From: Streptomyces seoulensis
Lineage (GTDB): Bacteria > Actinomycetota > Actinomycetes > Streptomycetales > Streptomycetaceae
DNA: 64,000 nucleotides
Assembly: GCF_004328625.1 (NCBI RefSeq)
Contig: NZ_CP032229.1
Coordinates: forward strand, 2,170,001-2,234,000
Direction of reading: 5' to 3'
The position numbers and the translations under genes are program-made. The notes under the pieces were generated by a model. The model worked only from the letters and a program-made list of their open reading frames with translations, searched no databases and was not told the DNA's origin. This document shows, piece by piece, positions 37,680-47,587 of the stretch (the first letter of the stretch is position 1; the number at the start of each line of letters is the position of its first letter).

Positions 37680-38738
37680 CTACGAAGACTCCCGCCCCAC
37701 CAGCTCCGTAGCCAGCACCGCATGCCGCCTCTCCAGCCCCCGTGTCCCCGCCGGACGGCGGTCCGCGATCTCGGTCAGGAGGAGGTCGATCATCGCGCGG
37801 CCCATTTCCTCTATGGGCTGGCGGACGCTGGTCAGGGGTGGGTCCATGTGGCGGGCGATGGCGGAGTCGTCGTAGCCGACGAGGGCGACGTCGGACGGGA
37901 TGCGGCGGCCGGCTTCGCGGAGGGAGTGGCGGGCGCCGGCCGCGGTGACGTCGGAGGCGGCGAAGACGGCGTCGAGGTCGGGGCGGCGGGAGAGCAGGGC
38001 GGACATGGCGCGGCGGCCGCCCTCCTCGGTGAAGTCGCCCGGCTCGATGAGGAGTTCGTCCACCTCAAGGCCCGCGTCCCGCAGCGCGTCGCGGTAGCCG
38101 TCGACGCGGCGCTGGGCGCCGTAGACGTCGGGGCGGCCGGTGATGTGGGCGACCCGGCGGCGGCCGCGGGCGAGGAGGTGCTCGACGGCGGAGCGGCCGC
38201 CGCCGTAGTTGTCGGAGTCGACCGAGGTGAGCGTCTCCCCCGCCGACCGGGGGCCGCTGATCACGGCCGGGATCTCCAGCCGGTCCAGCAGGTCCGGCAG
38301 CGGGTCGTCGGCGTGCGTGGAGACCAGGAGGACCCCGTCGACCCGGTGGGCGGAGAGATAGTCCGCGAGCCGTTGCCGCTTGCGGTCGCTGCCCGCGAAG
38401 ATCAGCAGCAACTGCCACTCGGTGTCGGCCAGTTCCGCCCCCACCCCGCGCAGCATGTCGGAGAAGTACGGCTCGGCGAAGAAGCGCGTCTCCGGCTCGG
38501 GCACGACCAGCGCGATGGAGTCGGTGCGGTTGGCCGCCAGCGCGCGGGCCGCGGTGTTGGGGACGTACCCGAGTTCCGCGACCGCCGCCTGCACGGCCGC
38601 GCGGGTGGCGTCGCTGACCCTCGGGGAGCCGTTGATCACGCGGGAGACCGTGCCCCGGCCCACGCCGGCCCGGACGGCCACCTCCTCCAGCGTCGGCCGC
38701 CCGCCGCCCCGGCCGCCCCGCACTCCGTGGCTCGTCAT
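37680..38738 (-). CDS. cebR: CebR-type LacI repressor
   Basis: A 352-residue LacI-family repressor. The N-terminal helix-turn-helix and hinge are clear (TLEEVAVRAGVGRGTVSRVINGSPRVSDATRAAVQAAVAELGYVPNTAARALAANRT), followed by the periplasmic-binding-type sugar domain. It is divergent from cebEFG-bglC and has CebR boxes between and within the operon. In other Streptomyces CebR releases DNA when cellobiose or cellotriose binds. ATG at 38738 with GGAGG just upstream. Confidence 0.92.
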   Translation of the reverse strand: MTSHGVRGGRGGGRPTLEEVAVRAGVGRGTVSRVINGSPRVSDATRAAVQAAVAELGYVPNTAARALAANRTDSIALVVPEPETRFFAEPYFSDMLRGVGAELADTEWQLLLIFAGSDRKRQRLADYLSAHRVDGVLLVSTHADDPLPDLLDRLEIPAVISGPRSAGETLTSVDSDNYGGGRSAVEHLLARGRRRVAHITGRPDVYGAQRRVDGYRDALRDAGLEVDELLIEPGDFTEEGGRRAMSALLSRRPDLDAVFAASDVTAAGARHSLREAGRRIPSDVALVGYDDSAIARHMDPPLTSVRQPIEEMGRAMIDLLLTEIADRRPAGTRGLERRHAVLATELVGRESS

Positions 38739-38894
38739 GGCCTCCGCCTCTCTCCGCGTACTGGTCCAACAGTGGCCCAAGCCGTCCGCACCAAAACCCG
38801 TGGCCGGTTAACAGCCCTATAACTGAACCGTGTTGGCCGTGCGCACTCCCTTGACACCCCGTCCCGAACGGACGACTCTTCAACCCATCACATG

Positions 38895-38908
38895 TGGGAG
38901 CGCTCCCA
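38895..38908. promoter_or_regulatory. CebR box
   Basis: Perfect 14-base palindrome TGGGAGCGCTCCCA (extendable by one base on each side) in the 298-base cebR-cebE gap, 129 bases before cebE. It matches the published CebR operator exactly. Confidence 0.92.
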
Positions 38909-39036
38909 CACTACCTGACACCTACACAACCCGCACGTTCCCCGCCCGAGCCGCAGCGAGTACGAACGGGCCCAGATCCACGCGATTTCCATGCAGTTGG
39001 CCGGGGGGTCGGCACGTCAGGCAACAGGAGGACGCA

Positions 39037-40359
39037 ATGCGTACGAGCATCCGCAGGTCTCGCGGAACGGTGGCCATGGTGGCCGCGGCCGCGCTGGCCA
39101 CGGGCATGCTGGCGGGCTGCGCCAGCGACTCGGACGACGGCTCGTCGGATTCGGGCAACGGCGACGGCAAGGGCAACATCACGCTGACGGTCGGCACCTT
39201 CGGGGTCTTCGGCTACAAGCAGGCCGGTCTGTACGACGAGTACATGAAGCTGCACCCGGACATCAACATCAAGGAGAACGTCACCACTCGTACAGACGTG
39301 TACTGGCCGAAGGTGCTCACGCGCCTCCAGGCCGGTTCGGGCGCCGACGACATCCAGGCCATCGAGGTCGGCAACATCACGGAGGCCGTGCAGACGCAGG
39401 CCGCCAAGTTCGTCGACATCGGCAAGGACGTCGACAAGTCCCAGTGGCTGGACTGGAAGCTGGCCCAGGCCACCACCCAGGACGGCAAGACGATCGGCCT
39501 CGGCACCGACATCGGTCCGATGGCGGTCTGCTACCGCAAGGACCTCTTCGCCAAGGCCGGTCTGCCCACCGACCGCGCCAAGCTCGCCGAGCAGTGGAAG
39601 GGCGACTGGTCCAAGTACGTCGACCTCGGCAAGCAGTACATGAAGAAGTCGCCCAAGGGCACCAAGTACGTCGACTCGGCGGCCTCGGTGTACAACGCCT
39701 CCCTGGGCGGCTCCACCGAGCGCAACTACGACAAGGACGGCAAGGTCGTCTGGGACAAGTCCCAGGGTGTGAAGGACGCCTGGGACGACGCGATGACCGT
39801 GGCGACCAGCAACATGTCGGCCAAGCTGAAGCAGTTCGACCCCACCTGGGACAAGGGCTTCGCCAACGGCTCCTTCGCCACCGTGGCCTGCCCCGCCTGG
39901 ATGCTCGGCTACATCGGCGAGAAGGCCGGCGACTCGGGCAAGGGCAAGTGGGACGTGGCGGCGGCGCCGACCGCGTCCAACTGGGGCGGCTCCTTCCTCG
40001 GCGTGCCGACGGAGAGCAAGCACCAGAAGGAGGCCGTCGCGCTGGCCAAGTGGCTGACCGCGCCGGAGCAGCAGGCCAAGGTCTTCGCCAAGCAGGCCAG
40101 CTTCCCCTCCACCCCGTCGGCGTACGCGGGCCTGAAGCCGCAGGCGGACACCACCGCGTACTTCTCCGACGCGCCGCTGACCCAGATCTTCTCCGACGCG
40201 GCGAAGACCATCCCGGCCCAGCCGCTGGGCCCGAAGGACAAGCCGATCGACACCGCGATCAGTGACATCGGCATCCTCCAGGTCGAGCAGAAGGGCAAGT
40301 CCCCGGCCCAGGGCTGGGACGCCGCGTCCAAGGAGATCAAGGACGTGCTCGGCCAGTGA
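39037..40359 (+). CDS. cebE: cello-oligosaccharide-binding lipoprotein
   Basis: A 440-residue solute-binding protein. Basic start, hydrophobic core and lipobox MLAGCAS with Cys28. The rest has the MalE-like cluster 1 fold with aromatic patches (KYVDSAASVYNASLG; GSFATVACPAWMLGYIGE). It delivers cellobiose/cellotriose to the CebF/CebG permease. The ATPase is not encoded here; in Streptomyces it is MsiK, shared among several importers. ATG at 39037 follows GGAGGAC. Confidence 0.92.
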   Translation: MRTSIRRSRGTVAMVAAAALATGMLAGCASDSDDGSSDSGNGDGKGNITLTVGTFGVFGYKQAGLYDEYMKLHPDINIKENVTTRTDVYWPKVLTRLQAGSGADDIQAIEVGNITEAVQTQAAKFVDIGKDVDKSQWLDWKLAQATTQDGKTIGLGTDIGPMAVCYRKDLFAKAGLPTDRAKLAEQWKGDWSKYVDLGKQYMKKSPKGTKYVDSAASVYNASLGGSTERNYDKDGKVVWDKSQGVKDAWDDAMTVATSNMSAKLKQFDPTWDKGFANGSFATVACPAWMLGYIGEKAGDSGKGKWDVAAAPTASNWGGSFLGVPTESKHQKEAVALAKWLTAPEQQAKVFAKQASFPSTPSAYAGLKPQADTTAYFSDAPLTQIFSDAAKTIPAQPLGPKDKPIDTAISDIGILQVEQKGKSPAQGWDAASKEIKDVLGQ

Positions 40360-41387
40360 CCTCCAAAGAGGCTCTCGCGCATCCCGCGTCGAGCGCCGAG
40401 ACCGCGCCCGGCATCCCGCCGGGCGCGGTCCGGGGCGCTCGGGGTCGCGGTGCGCCGGACGGCGCCCCCTCCTGGCGCAGCCGGCTGTACCGCTGGGACA
40501 CGAAGGCGTCGCCGTACGCGTTCGTGACCCCCTTCTTCGTGCTGTTCGGTGTGTTCACACTCGTTCCGCTGCTGTACACGGTCTGGTACTCGCTGCACGA
40601 CGTGCAGCTGTCCGCGCTCGACCACCAGAGCTGGACGGGCCTGGCCAACTACAAGAACCTGCTGTCCTCGGACTTCTTCTGGAACGCGCTGCGGAACACC
40701 TTCACCATCGGTGTGATCTCGACCGTCCCGCAGCTGATGGCCGCGCTCTGGCTGGCCCACATGCTCAACTACAAGCTGCGCGGCTCGACCGTGTGGCGCG
40801 TGGTGATGCTGACCCCGTACGCCACCTCGGTGGCGGCGGCGACGCTGGTGTTCACGCTGCTGTACTCGTGGGACGGCGGCATGGTGAACTGGATTCTGCA
40901 CTTCTTCGGTGTTGACCCGGTCAACTGGCGTGAATCGGACTGGGGATCGCAGTTCGCGGTGTCGAGCATCGTGATCTGGCGCTGGACCGGCTACAACGCG
41001 CTGATCTACCTGGCCGCCATGCAGGCCATCCCGGCGGACCTGTACGAGTCCGCCGCGCTCGACGGCGCCAACCGGCGCCAGCAGTTCTGGCACGTGACGA
41101 TCCCGCAGCTGCGGCCGACCGTGCTGTTCACGATCGTCGTCTCGACCATCGGCGCCACCCAGCTCTTCGGTGAACCCCTGCTGTTCGGCGGGGTCAGCGG
41201 GACCAAGGGCGGCTCGGAGCACCAGTACCAGACGCTCGGGCTCTACATGTACGACCAGGGCTGGATCATCGGCAACCTCGGCAAGGCGTCCGCGATCGCG
41301 TGGACGATGTTCCTGGTCATGCTGATCATCGCCGCGGTCAACCTGCTGCTGACCCGCTGGCTGAGGAGGTCCGATGACCGCGGCTGA
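40356..41387 (+). CDS. cebF: ABC sugar permease, MalF-type
   Basis: A 343-residue membrane protein with six helices after a 40-residue cytosolic lead. The EAA loop contacting the ATPase is present (YESAALDGANRRQQFWHVTIPQLRP). GTG start overlaps the cebE stop (GTGA). Works with CebG to import cello-oligosaccharides. Confidence 0.92.
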   Translation: MTSKEALAHPASSAETAPGIPPGAVRGARGRGAPDGAPSWRSRLYRWDTKASPYAFVTPFFVLFGVFTLVPLLYTVWYSLHDVQLSALDHQSWTGLANYKNLLSSDFFWNALRNTFTIGVISTVPQLMAALWLAHMLNYKLRGSTVWRVVMLTPYATSVAAATLVFTLLYSWDGGMVNWILHFFGVDPVNWRESDWGSQFAVSSIVIWRWTGYNALIYLAAMQAIPADLYESAALDGANRRQQFWHVTIPQLRPTVLFTIVVSTIGATQLFGEPLLFGGVSGTKGGSEHQYQTLGLYMYDQGWIIGNLGKASAIAWTMFLVMLIIAAVNLLLTRWLRRSDDRG

Positions 41388-42258
41388 CCTCGTTCTTCCC
41401 GAGGCGCGCTCCGGTCGGCGCCGGGCCACGAAGGCGGGCAAGCAGTTGCACGCCGGCCCGGTGACGTATGTGGCGCTGACCGTGTTCGCGCTGGTCTCGC
41501 TGGCACCGCTGGTGTGGACGGCGATCGCGGCCTCGCGCACCGACCGGCGGCTCGCCCAGGCCCCGCCGCCGCTGTGGTTCGGCGGCAACCTGTTCAAGAA
41601 CCTCGAGACCGCCTGGGACCAGGCCGGGCTCGGCACCGCGATGCTCAACTCGGTGATCGTGGCGGGCGCGATCACGGTCAGTACGGTGGTCTTCTCCACC
41701 CTGGCCGGCTTCGCCTTCGCCAAGCTGCGGTTCCGGTTCTCGGGGCTGCTGTTGCTGCTGACCATCGGCACGATGATGATCCCGCCGCAGCTCGCCGTCG
41801 TCCCGCTGTACCTGTGGATGAGCGACCTCGGCTGGTCCAACCAGCTCCAGACGGTGATCCTGCCGAGCCTGGTGACCGCGTTCGGCACGTTCTTCATGCG
41901 GCAGTACCTGGTGCAGGCGCTGCCCACCGAGCTGATCGAGGCGGCGCGGGTGGACGGGGCGAGCAGCCTGCGGGTCGTCTGGCACGTGGTGTTCCCGGCG
42001 GCGCGGCCCGCGATGGCGGTGCTCGGCCTGCTCACCTTCGTGTTCGCCTGGAACGACTTCCTGTGGCCGATCATCGCCCTGAACCAGCAGAACCCGACCG
42101 TGCAGGTGGCCCTGAACGCCCTCGGCACCGGGTATGTACCGGACCAGGCGGTCATCATGGCGGGCGCACTGCTCGGCACCCTGCCGCTGCTGATCGCCTT
42201 CCTGCTGTTCGGCAAGCAGATCGTGGGCGGCATCATGCAGGGCGCGATCAAGGGCTGA
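41374..42258 (+). CDS. cebG: ABC sugar permease, MalG-type
   Basis: A 294-residue six-helix permease with EAA loop IEAARVDGASSLRVVWHVVFPAARP. ATG at 41374 is inside the end of cebF with GAGGAGG upstream, so translation is coupled. Confidence 0.92.
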   Translation: MTAADLVLPEARSGRRRATKAGKQLHAGPVTYVALTVFALVSLAPLVWTAIAASRTDRRLAQAPPPLWFGGNLFKNLETAWDQAGLGTAMLNSVIVAGAITVSTVVFSTLAGFAFAKLRFRFSGLLLLLTIGTMMIPPQLAVVPLYLWMSDLGWSNQLQTVILPSLVTAFGTFFMRQYLVQALPTELIEAARVDGASSLRVVWHVVFPAARPAMAVLGLLTFVFAWNDFLWPIIALNQQNPTVQVALNALGTGYVPDQAVIMAGALLGTLPLLIAFLLFGKQIVGGIMQGAIKG

Positions 42259-42272
42259 GCCGTCCCGGCAAA

Positions 42273-42300
42273 GGGGCCGGGACACCGACGACCCGGCCCC
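42273..42300 (+). terminator. hairpin between cebG and bglC
   Basis: Stem GGGGCCGGG / CCCGGCCCC with a 10-base loop. It could end or weaken transcription before bglC, which has its own CebR box. Confidence 0.55.
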
Positions 42301-42353
42301 TCCCCCATTCCTCAGGTTTCCCCGAGTCTTCCCGACGTCATCCCGAATCTCGA

Positions 42354-42367
42354 TGGGAGCGCTTCCA
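42354..42367. promoter_or_regulatory. CebR box over the bglC start codon
   Basis: TGGGAGCGCTTCCA, one mismatch to the perfect operator. Its last A is the first base of the bglC ATG. Confidence 0.85.
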
Positions 42368-43818
42368 TGCCCGACCCCTCCTCCACGGTCTCCCCCGTGG
42401 CCCCCGAGGTCACCTTCCCGCCGGCCTTCCTCTGGGGGGCGGCGACCTCCGCGTACCAGATCGAGGGGGCGGTGCGCGAGGGCGGCCGTACGCCCTCGAT
42501 CTGGGACACCTTCAGTCATACGCCCGGCAAGACCGCGGGCGGTGAGACCGGTGACGTGGCCGTCGACCACTACCACCGCTACCGCGACGACGTGGCCCTC
42601 ATGGCGGACCTCGGGCTCGGCGCGTACCGCTTCTCCGTGTCCTGGTCGCGGGTGCAGCCGACCGGGCGGGGTCCGGCGGTGCAGATCGGGCTGGACTTCT
42701 ACCGGCGGCTGGTGGACGAGCTGCTGGAGAACGGCATCAAGCCCGCCGTCACCCTCTACCACTGGGACCTCCCGCAGGAGCTGGAGGACGCGGGCGGCTG
42801 GCCGGAGCGGGACACCGCGCACCGGTTCGCCGAGTACGCGCACCTCGTCGGCGAGGCGCTGGGCGACCGGGTGGAGAACTGGATCACCCTCAACGAGCCC
42901 TGGTGCAGCGCCTTCCTGGGCTACGGCTCCGGGGTGCACGCCCCCGGCCGGACCGACCCGGTGGCCTCGCTGAAGGCGGCCCACCATCTCAACCTGGCCC
43001 ACGGGCTGGGCGCTTCGGCGCTGCGCGCGGCGATGCCGGCCCGCAACCAGATCGCGGTCAGCCTCAACTCGGCCGTCGTGCGCCCGGTTTCGCAGGACCC
43101 GGCGGACCTGGCGGCGGCCCGGCGCATCGACGACCTGGCCAACGGGGTCTTCCACGGCCCGATGCTGCACGGCGCCTATCCCGAGTCCCTGCTCACCGCG
43201 ACGGCCCCGCTCACCGACTGGTCCTTCGTGCTGGACGGCGACCTCGCCACCAGCAAGGCCCCGCTGGACGCGCTGGGCCTGAACTACTACACCCCGGCGC
43301 TGGTCTCGGCGGTCACCGACAAGGTCAGCGGCCCGCGCGCCGACGGCCACGGCGCGAGCGAGCACTCCCCCTGGCCCGGCGCCGACGACGTGCTCTTCCA
43401 CCAGAGCCCCGGCGAGCGCACCGAGATGGGCTGGACCGTCGACCCGACCGGCCTGTACGACCTGCTGATGCGCTACACCCGCGAGGCCCCCGGACTCCCG
43501 CTGTACGTCACGGAGAACGGCGCCGCCTACGACGACAAGCCGGACGCGGACGGCCGGGTGCACGACCCCGAGCGCGTCGCCTACCTGCACGCCCACCTCT
43601 CGGCGGTCCGCCACGCCCTGCGCGACGGCGCCGATGTACGCGGGTACTACCTGTGGTCCCTGATGGACAACTTCGAGTGGTCCTACGGCTACGAGAAGCG
43701 GTTCGGCGCGGTCTACGTGGACTACGCGACGCAGCAGCGGACCCCGAAGTCCAGCGCCCTCTGGTACGGCGAGGCGGCCCGCACCGGGACGCTGCCCTCA
43801 GTGGAGTCGGCGGGCTGA
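42367..43818 (+). CDS. bglC: beta-glucosidase, GH1
   Basis: A 483-residue cytoplasmic retaining beta-glucosidase turning imported cellobiose into glucose. Acid/base glutamate in [10 protein letters not shown] and nucleophile glutamate in [11 protein letters not shown], plus the N-terminal [14 protein letters not shown] and [18 protein letters not shown] signatures. No signal peptide, consistent with intracellular use. ATG is coincident with the CebR box. In S. scabies the homologue both supplies glucose and removes the inducer. Confidence 0.93.
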   Translation: MPDPSSTVSPVAPEVTFPPAFLWGAATSAYQIEGAVREGGRTPSIWDTFSHTPGKTAGGETGDVAVDHYHRYRDDVALMADLGLGAYRFSVSWSRVQPTGRGPAVQIGLDFYRRLVDELLENGIKPAVTLYHWDLPQELEDAGGWPERDTAHRFAEYAHLVGEALGDRVENWITLNEPWCSAFLGYGSGVHAPGRTDPVASLKAAHHLNLAHGLGASALRAAMPARNQIAVSLNSAVVRPVSQDPADLAAARRIDDLANGVFHGPMLHGAYPESLLTATAPLTDWSFVLDGDLATSKAPLDALGLNYYTPALVSAVTDKVSGPRADGHGASEHSPWPGADDVLFHQSPGERTEMGWTVDPTGLYDLLMRYTREAPGLPLYVTENGAAYDDKPDADGRVHDPERVAYLHAHLSAVRHALRDGADVRGYYLWSLMDNFEWSYGYEKRFGAVYVDYATQQRTPKSSALWYGEAARTGTLPSVESAG

Positions 43819-43835
43819 GCAGCGCACATGGGTGA

Positions 43836-43864
43836 GGCCCGGCGGTCTTCCCGGCCGCCGGGCC
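43836..43864. terminator. terminator between bglC and chitinase
   Basis: Stem GGCCCGGCGG / CCGCCGGGCC with a 9-base loop, between convergent genes. Confidence 0.75.
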
Positions 43865-43880
43865 CCACTTTCGTCCGCGC

Positions 43881-45320
43881 CTAGTTGAACGCGGCGAACG
43901 CCTTGGCGAAGGCGAACTTGTCCTGCGTGATCGAGCTGCACGTGGCGTCGGCGGTGGGCTTGGTGCCGCCGTCGCACTGCTTGTCACGGGTGCCGGACCA
44001 CATGGACAGCGAGCCGATGCCCTTGGACTTGGCGAAGTCCACCAGCTGGCTCGCGTCGTCGACCTTGAAGATCTCGGTGGACACGTCGTTGACACCGATC
44101 ATCGGGGTGACGCCGACCGTCTTCCAGGCGTCGTCCTCGGAGAGCGCGAGGACGCCCTTGATCTGGGCCTGGGTGGCGGTCGCGGCCTGGATCGCGTAGT
44201 CGCCCATGTCGCCGCTGTACGCGGGGCCGTAGTCCATCGCCATGATGTTGACGCCGTCGACGTGGACGCCGTTGGCCTTGGCGTCGGCCAGCAGGTTCAC
44301 GCCGTCCTGGGTGAGGCCCTCGGGCATCACCGGGAGGGTGTAGGAGACGTCCAGGCCGGGGTGGGCGGCCTGGAGCTTGGCGATGGCCTGGGCGCGCTTG
44401 GTGTTGGCTGCGGTGTTGGGCAGCGCGCCGCCCTCGACGTCGAAGTCGACCTTGGTCAGCTTGAAGGCGTCCACCGCCTTGCCGTACGCGGCGGCCAGGG
44501 CGTCGGCGGAGGAGCAGGTGGTGGCCAGCTCCGAGCCGGAGGCGCCGCCGAAGGAGACCCTGACGTCACCGCCCTTGGCGCGCAGGTCGCCGATCTGGGC
44601 GGCCACACCGTCGGCGGTCAGGTCGCTCACCCCGCCCCACTTGGGGGTGCAGCCGCCGCCGTCGGTGACGAAGGCCAGGTTGAAGTTCTTCACGCCGGTG
44701 GCGTCGGCGGTGCCCAGCAGGTCGAAGGCCGGGTAGAGCGAGGTGTCGACGTACGGGGCGAACCCGGCCGCCGCCTTGGTGCCGTTGCCCGCGCTCTTGG
44801 TGGGGACCGGCGTCTCCGGCCGGCTCGGGGTGCTCTGGGTGGGCGCCGGGGTCTCGGGCTCGGTGGGGCGGCCGCTCGGCTCGGGGGTGGCAGCGGGGTC
44901 GGCGGCGCACTCGGAGCCGTCGATGCGACAGCCGGTGGGGTCGCCCGCGCCGTCCACGACGAAGCCGACGGTGACCGACTTGCCGGCGGCCAGCCCGTCG
45001 GTGTCCCACTTGGCGGCCTTCACGGTGACGTGCTGCCCGCTCACGCTGGACTCGGCGTTCCACAGCGAGCCGAGCTTGGAGCCGGCCGGGAGGTCGAACT
45101 CCAGGCTCCAGTCCTTCTTGGCCGCTCCGGTGTCGTTGGTGACGACGTACTGGGCGCTGTACCCGGTCGACCACTCGCTGGTCTTGATGTACGCGGCGCC
45201 GACCCCGGCGGCGTGCGCGACCCCGGTCACCAGGACCGCGCCGCCACCGGCCACGGCCGCCGCGACCACGCCGCCTATCGCCTTGTTCCTGCCACTGATC
45301 CTGCGCCGGTGCGTGCTCAT
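43881..45320 (-). CDS. secreted chitinase, GH18 with CBM2
   Basis: A 479-residue enzyme. Signal peptide about 1-37 (ending AHA). It then has a CBM2-type cellulose/chitin-binding domain (about 40-140), a Pro/Thr/Glu linker (PEPSGRPTEPETPAPTQ...) and a GH18 catalytic domain. The catalytic motif is KVDFDVEGG (DxDxE form, Glu as acid). It cuts chitin from outside the cell. It is convergent with bglC and isolated from the two-component genes. Chitin-use genes in Streptomyces are often under DasR, but I do not see a clear dre site upstream here. Confidence 0.9.
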   Translation of the reverse strand: MSTHRRRISGRNKAIGGVVAAAVAGGGAVLVTGVAHAAGVGAAYIKTSEWSTGYSAQYVVTNDTGAAKKDWSLEFDLPAGSKLGSLWNAESSVSGQHVTVKAAKWDTDGLAAGKSVTVGFVVDGAGDPTGCRIDGSECAADPAATPEPSGRPTEPETPAPTQSTPSRPETPVPTKSAGNGTKAAAGFAPYVDTSLYPAFDLLGTADATGVKNFNLAFVTDGGGCTPKWGGVSDLTADGVAAQIGDLRAKGGDVRVSFGGASGSELATTCSSADALAAAYGKAVDAFKLTKVDFDVEGGALPNTAANTKRAQAIAKLQAAHPGLDVSYTLPVMPEGLTQDGVNLLADAKANGVHVDGVNIMAMDYGPAYSGDMGDYAIQAATATQAQIKGVLALSEDDAWKTVGVTPMIGVNDVSTEIFKVDDASQLVDFAKSKGIGSLSMWSGTRDKQCDGGTKPTADATCSSITQDKFAFAKAFAAFN

Positions 45321-45468
45321 TGGCGTGCCTGTCCTTCGTGCGGGGGTGGGGGGTGGTGGCAGCACGCTATCGATGCGGAATCCGGCAATCGGCTTATCCG
45401 GGACGGTGGTTGAAAGGCTTAGGGTGCGCTTAAGGAAGGCATCGGGACCGGTTAAAGATCGCGTCCGG

Positions 45469-46845
45469 TCAGCGGGCCGACACGGGTTTGCGCCGCCTGC
45501 GTACAGTGCCCCGGTGGCCGCGTCCGGCGGGCTTGCGGGCGTCGAGCTGGAGCCAGATCCGCACCTCGGTGCCGCCGAGCACGGAGGAGCCGATGCGGAC
45601 GTCGCCGCCCGTGGACTCGGCGAGACGGCGCACGATGTCCAGGCCGAGCCCGGTCGAGCCCGCCGCGCCGGAACCCCGGCCCCGGGCCATCGCCGCGCGC
45701 GGGTCGGGTATGCCGGGCCCCGCGTCGGAGACCAGCACGATCACCGCGTCCTCGGCGTGGTGGACGTCGACCGCGAAGGCGGTGCCCTCGGCGGTGTGCC
45801 GGAAGACATTGCCCAGCAGGGCGTCCAGGGCGGCGGCCAGGTCGGCGCGGGCCACCGGCACCCGTACCGGCCGCTCGGCACCGGCCACCCGCCACTTGCG
45901 GCCCTCGTCCTCGGCGAGCGCGGACCAGAACTCCATGCGCCCGCGCACCACTTCGGCCACGTCACAGCCCGCGCCCGGCCCGGCGGCCGCCGTCTGCGGC
46001 TTGGCCTCGCGGGCGGTACGGATGATCGCGTCGACCTCGCCCTCCAGCTGGGCCACGGCGGCGCGGGTCTGTTCGGCGGCGGCGCCGGCGCCCAGCGAGG
46101 CGGCGTTCAGCCGGAGCACGGTGAGCGGGGTGCGCAGCCGGTGCGAGAGGTCGGCGGCCAGTTCCCGCTCGTTGGCGAGGAGCGCGACGACCTGATCGGC
46201 CATGGAGTTGAACGCGACGGCGGCGAGCCGCAGTTCGGTCGGCCCCTCCTCGGGGACCCGGGCGCCGAGCTGCCCCTCGCCCAGTTCGTGCGCGCCCTCC
46301 ACCAGCCGCCGGGCCGGGCGCACCATGCGCACCCCGAGCCGGTCGGCGACCGCGACGGAACCGGCGATCAGCGCGAGCCCCACGGCGGCGAGCACCGCCC
46401 AGGCCGTGCCCACCCCGTTGCTCATCGCGGCCTCGGGCACCCACACCTCGACCACCGCGATGGCGCCGGAGCCGAGCGCGACCGGCTGGAGAAGCGCGGA
46501 GCCACCGGTGACCTCGGCGGTGGACGCGCGGCCCATCCGGCGCACCGCCTCGATGTCCCGCCCCGCGGCCCTGCCCCGGCCCAGGTCGAGCGCGCCCCGG
46601 CCGCCGTCGGCGGGCAGGTGCACGGACATCCCGGAGTCGGCCCCGGCCGCCGCGACCACCCGCTCCAGCTCGTCCCGGTCGGTGGTGATGGAGAGCGCGG
46701 GCGCCACGGCGGCGGCCTCGCGCTCGGCGCCGGCGAAGGCGCGGTCGCGGGCCATCTCCTTGACGACCAGGCCGAGCGGGACGGCGAAGGCGACGACGAC
46801 CATGGTGGTCACCGCCAGGCAGACCTTGACCAGGGCCCATCTCAT
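45469..46845 (-). CDS. two-component sensor histidine kinase
   Basis: A 458-residue membrane kinase. Two helices (about 5-28 and 148-170) enclose an extracytoplasmic domain of about 115 residues. HAMP follows, then the H-box DLSHRLRTPLTVLR with the phospho-His, N-box LLGNVFRHTAEG, G1 DAGPGIP and G2 GSTGLGLDIV. Signal unknown. ATG overlaps the response-regulator stop (ATGA), so both are made together. Confidence 0.9.
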   Translation of the reverse strand: MRWALVKVCLAVTTMVVVAFAVPLGLVVKEMARDRAFAGAEREAAAVAPALSITTDRDELERVVAAAGADSGMSVHLPADGGRGALDLGRGRAAGRDIEAVRRMGRASTAEVTGGSALLQPVALGSGAIAVVEVWVPEAAMSNGVGTAWAVLAAVGLALIAGSVAVADRLGVRMVRPARRLVEGAHELGEGQLGARVPEEGPTELRLAAVAFNSMADQVVALLANERELAADLSHRLRTPLTVLRLNAASLGAGAAAEQTRAAVAQLEGEVDAIIRTAREAKPQTAAAGPGAGCDVAEVVRGRMEFWSALAEDEGRKWRVAGAERPVRVPVARADLAAALDALLGNVFRHTAEGTAFAVDVHHAEDAVIVLVSDAGPGIPDPRAAMARGRGSGAAGSTGLGLDIVRRLAESTGGDVRIGSSVLGGTEVRIWLQLDARKPAGRGHRGTVRRRRKPVSAR

Positions 46846-47546
46846 CGGGGCTCTCCCACCACGGGCGGCTCCAGCTTGACCCCGACCCCGCGCAGGGTGT
46901 GCAGATAGCGGGGGCGGGCGGCCGTCTCGCCCAGCTTGCGCCGGAGCCAGGACAGATGGACGTCGATGGTCTGGTCGTCCCCGTAGGACTGCTGCCAGAC
47001 CTCGGCGAGCAGCTCCTTGCGCGGGACGACCACGCCGGGGCGGCCGGCGAGGAAGGCGAGCAGGTCGAACTCGCGCCGCGTCAGGTCGAGCCGGGCACCG
47101 TCCAACTCGGCCTGGCGGCGCAGCGGGTCGACGGTGAGGCCGCCGACCCGGATCACCGGGGAGGGCGGTGCCTCGGCGGCGCCGGAGCGGGAGCGGCGCA
47201 GTACGGCGGCGATGCGGGCGGAGAGGTGCTCGACCGAGAAGGGCTTGGTCAGGTAGTCGTCCGCCCCGGCGTTGAGCAGCCGGACGATCTCCGTCTCGTC
47301 GTCCCGCGCGGTGGCGATGATGACGGGCACGTCGGTGATGCCGCGCAGCATCTTCAGCGCCTCGGAGCCGTCCAGGTCGGGCAGTCCGAGGTCGAGGATG
47401 ACCACGTCGAACCGGAGATGGGCGACCTCGCGCAGCGCCTCCAGCGCGGTGCCGACGCTGCGCACCACGTGGGCGGCGTCGGTGAGATGCCGGATCAGCG
47501 CCGAGCGGACGAACTGATCGTCCTCGACCACGAGCACACTTGCCAT
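46842..47546 (-). CDS. response regulator, OmpR/PhoB type
   Basis: A 234-residue regulator. N-terminal receiver with VVEDDQFVR, the phospho-acceptor Asp in VVILDLGLPDLDG and Lys in YLTKPFSVEH. C-terminal winged helix with LTRREFDLLAFLAGRPGVVVPRKELLAEVWQ and VDVHLSWLRRKLGE (read DQTIDVHLSWLRRKL). It is the partner of the downstream kinase. A cluster of DnaA-box-like sequences lies upstream of its start. Confidence 0.92.
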   Translation of the reverse strand: MASVLVVEDDQFVRSALIRHLTDAAHVVRSVGTALEALREVAHLRFDVVILDLGLPDLDGSEALKMLRGITDVPVIIATARDDETEIVRLLNAGADDYLTKPFSVEHLSARIAAVLRRSRSGAAEAPPSPVIRVGGLTVDPLRRQAELDGARLDLTRREFDLLAFLAGRPGVVVPRKELLAEVWQQSYGDDQTIDVHLSWLRRKLGETAARPRYLHTLRGVGVKLEPPVVGEPR

Positions 47547-47587
47547 GCGCCGCACCGTACGCCATGCGGACCTGCGAAGTATTGGCC

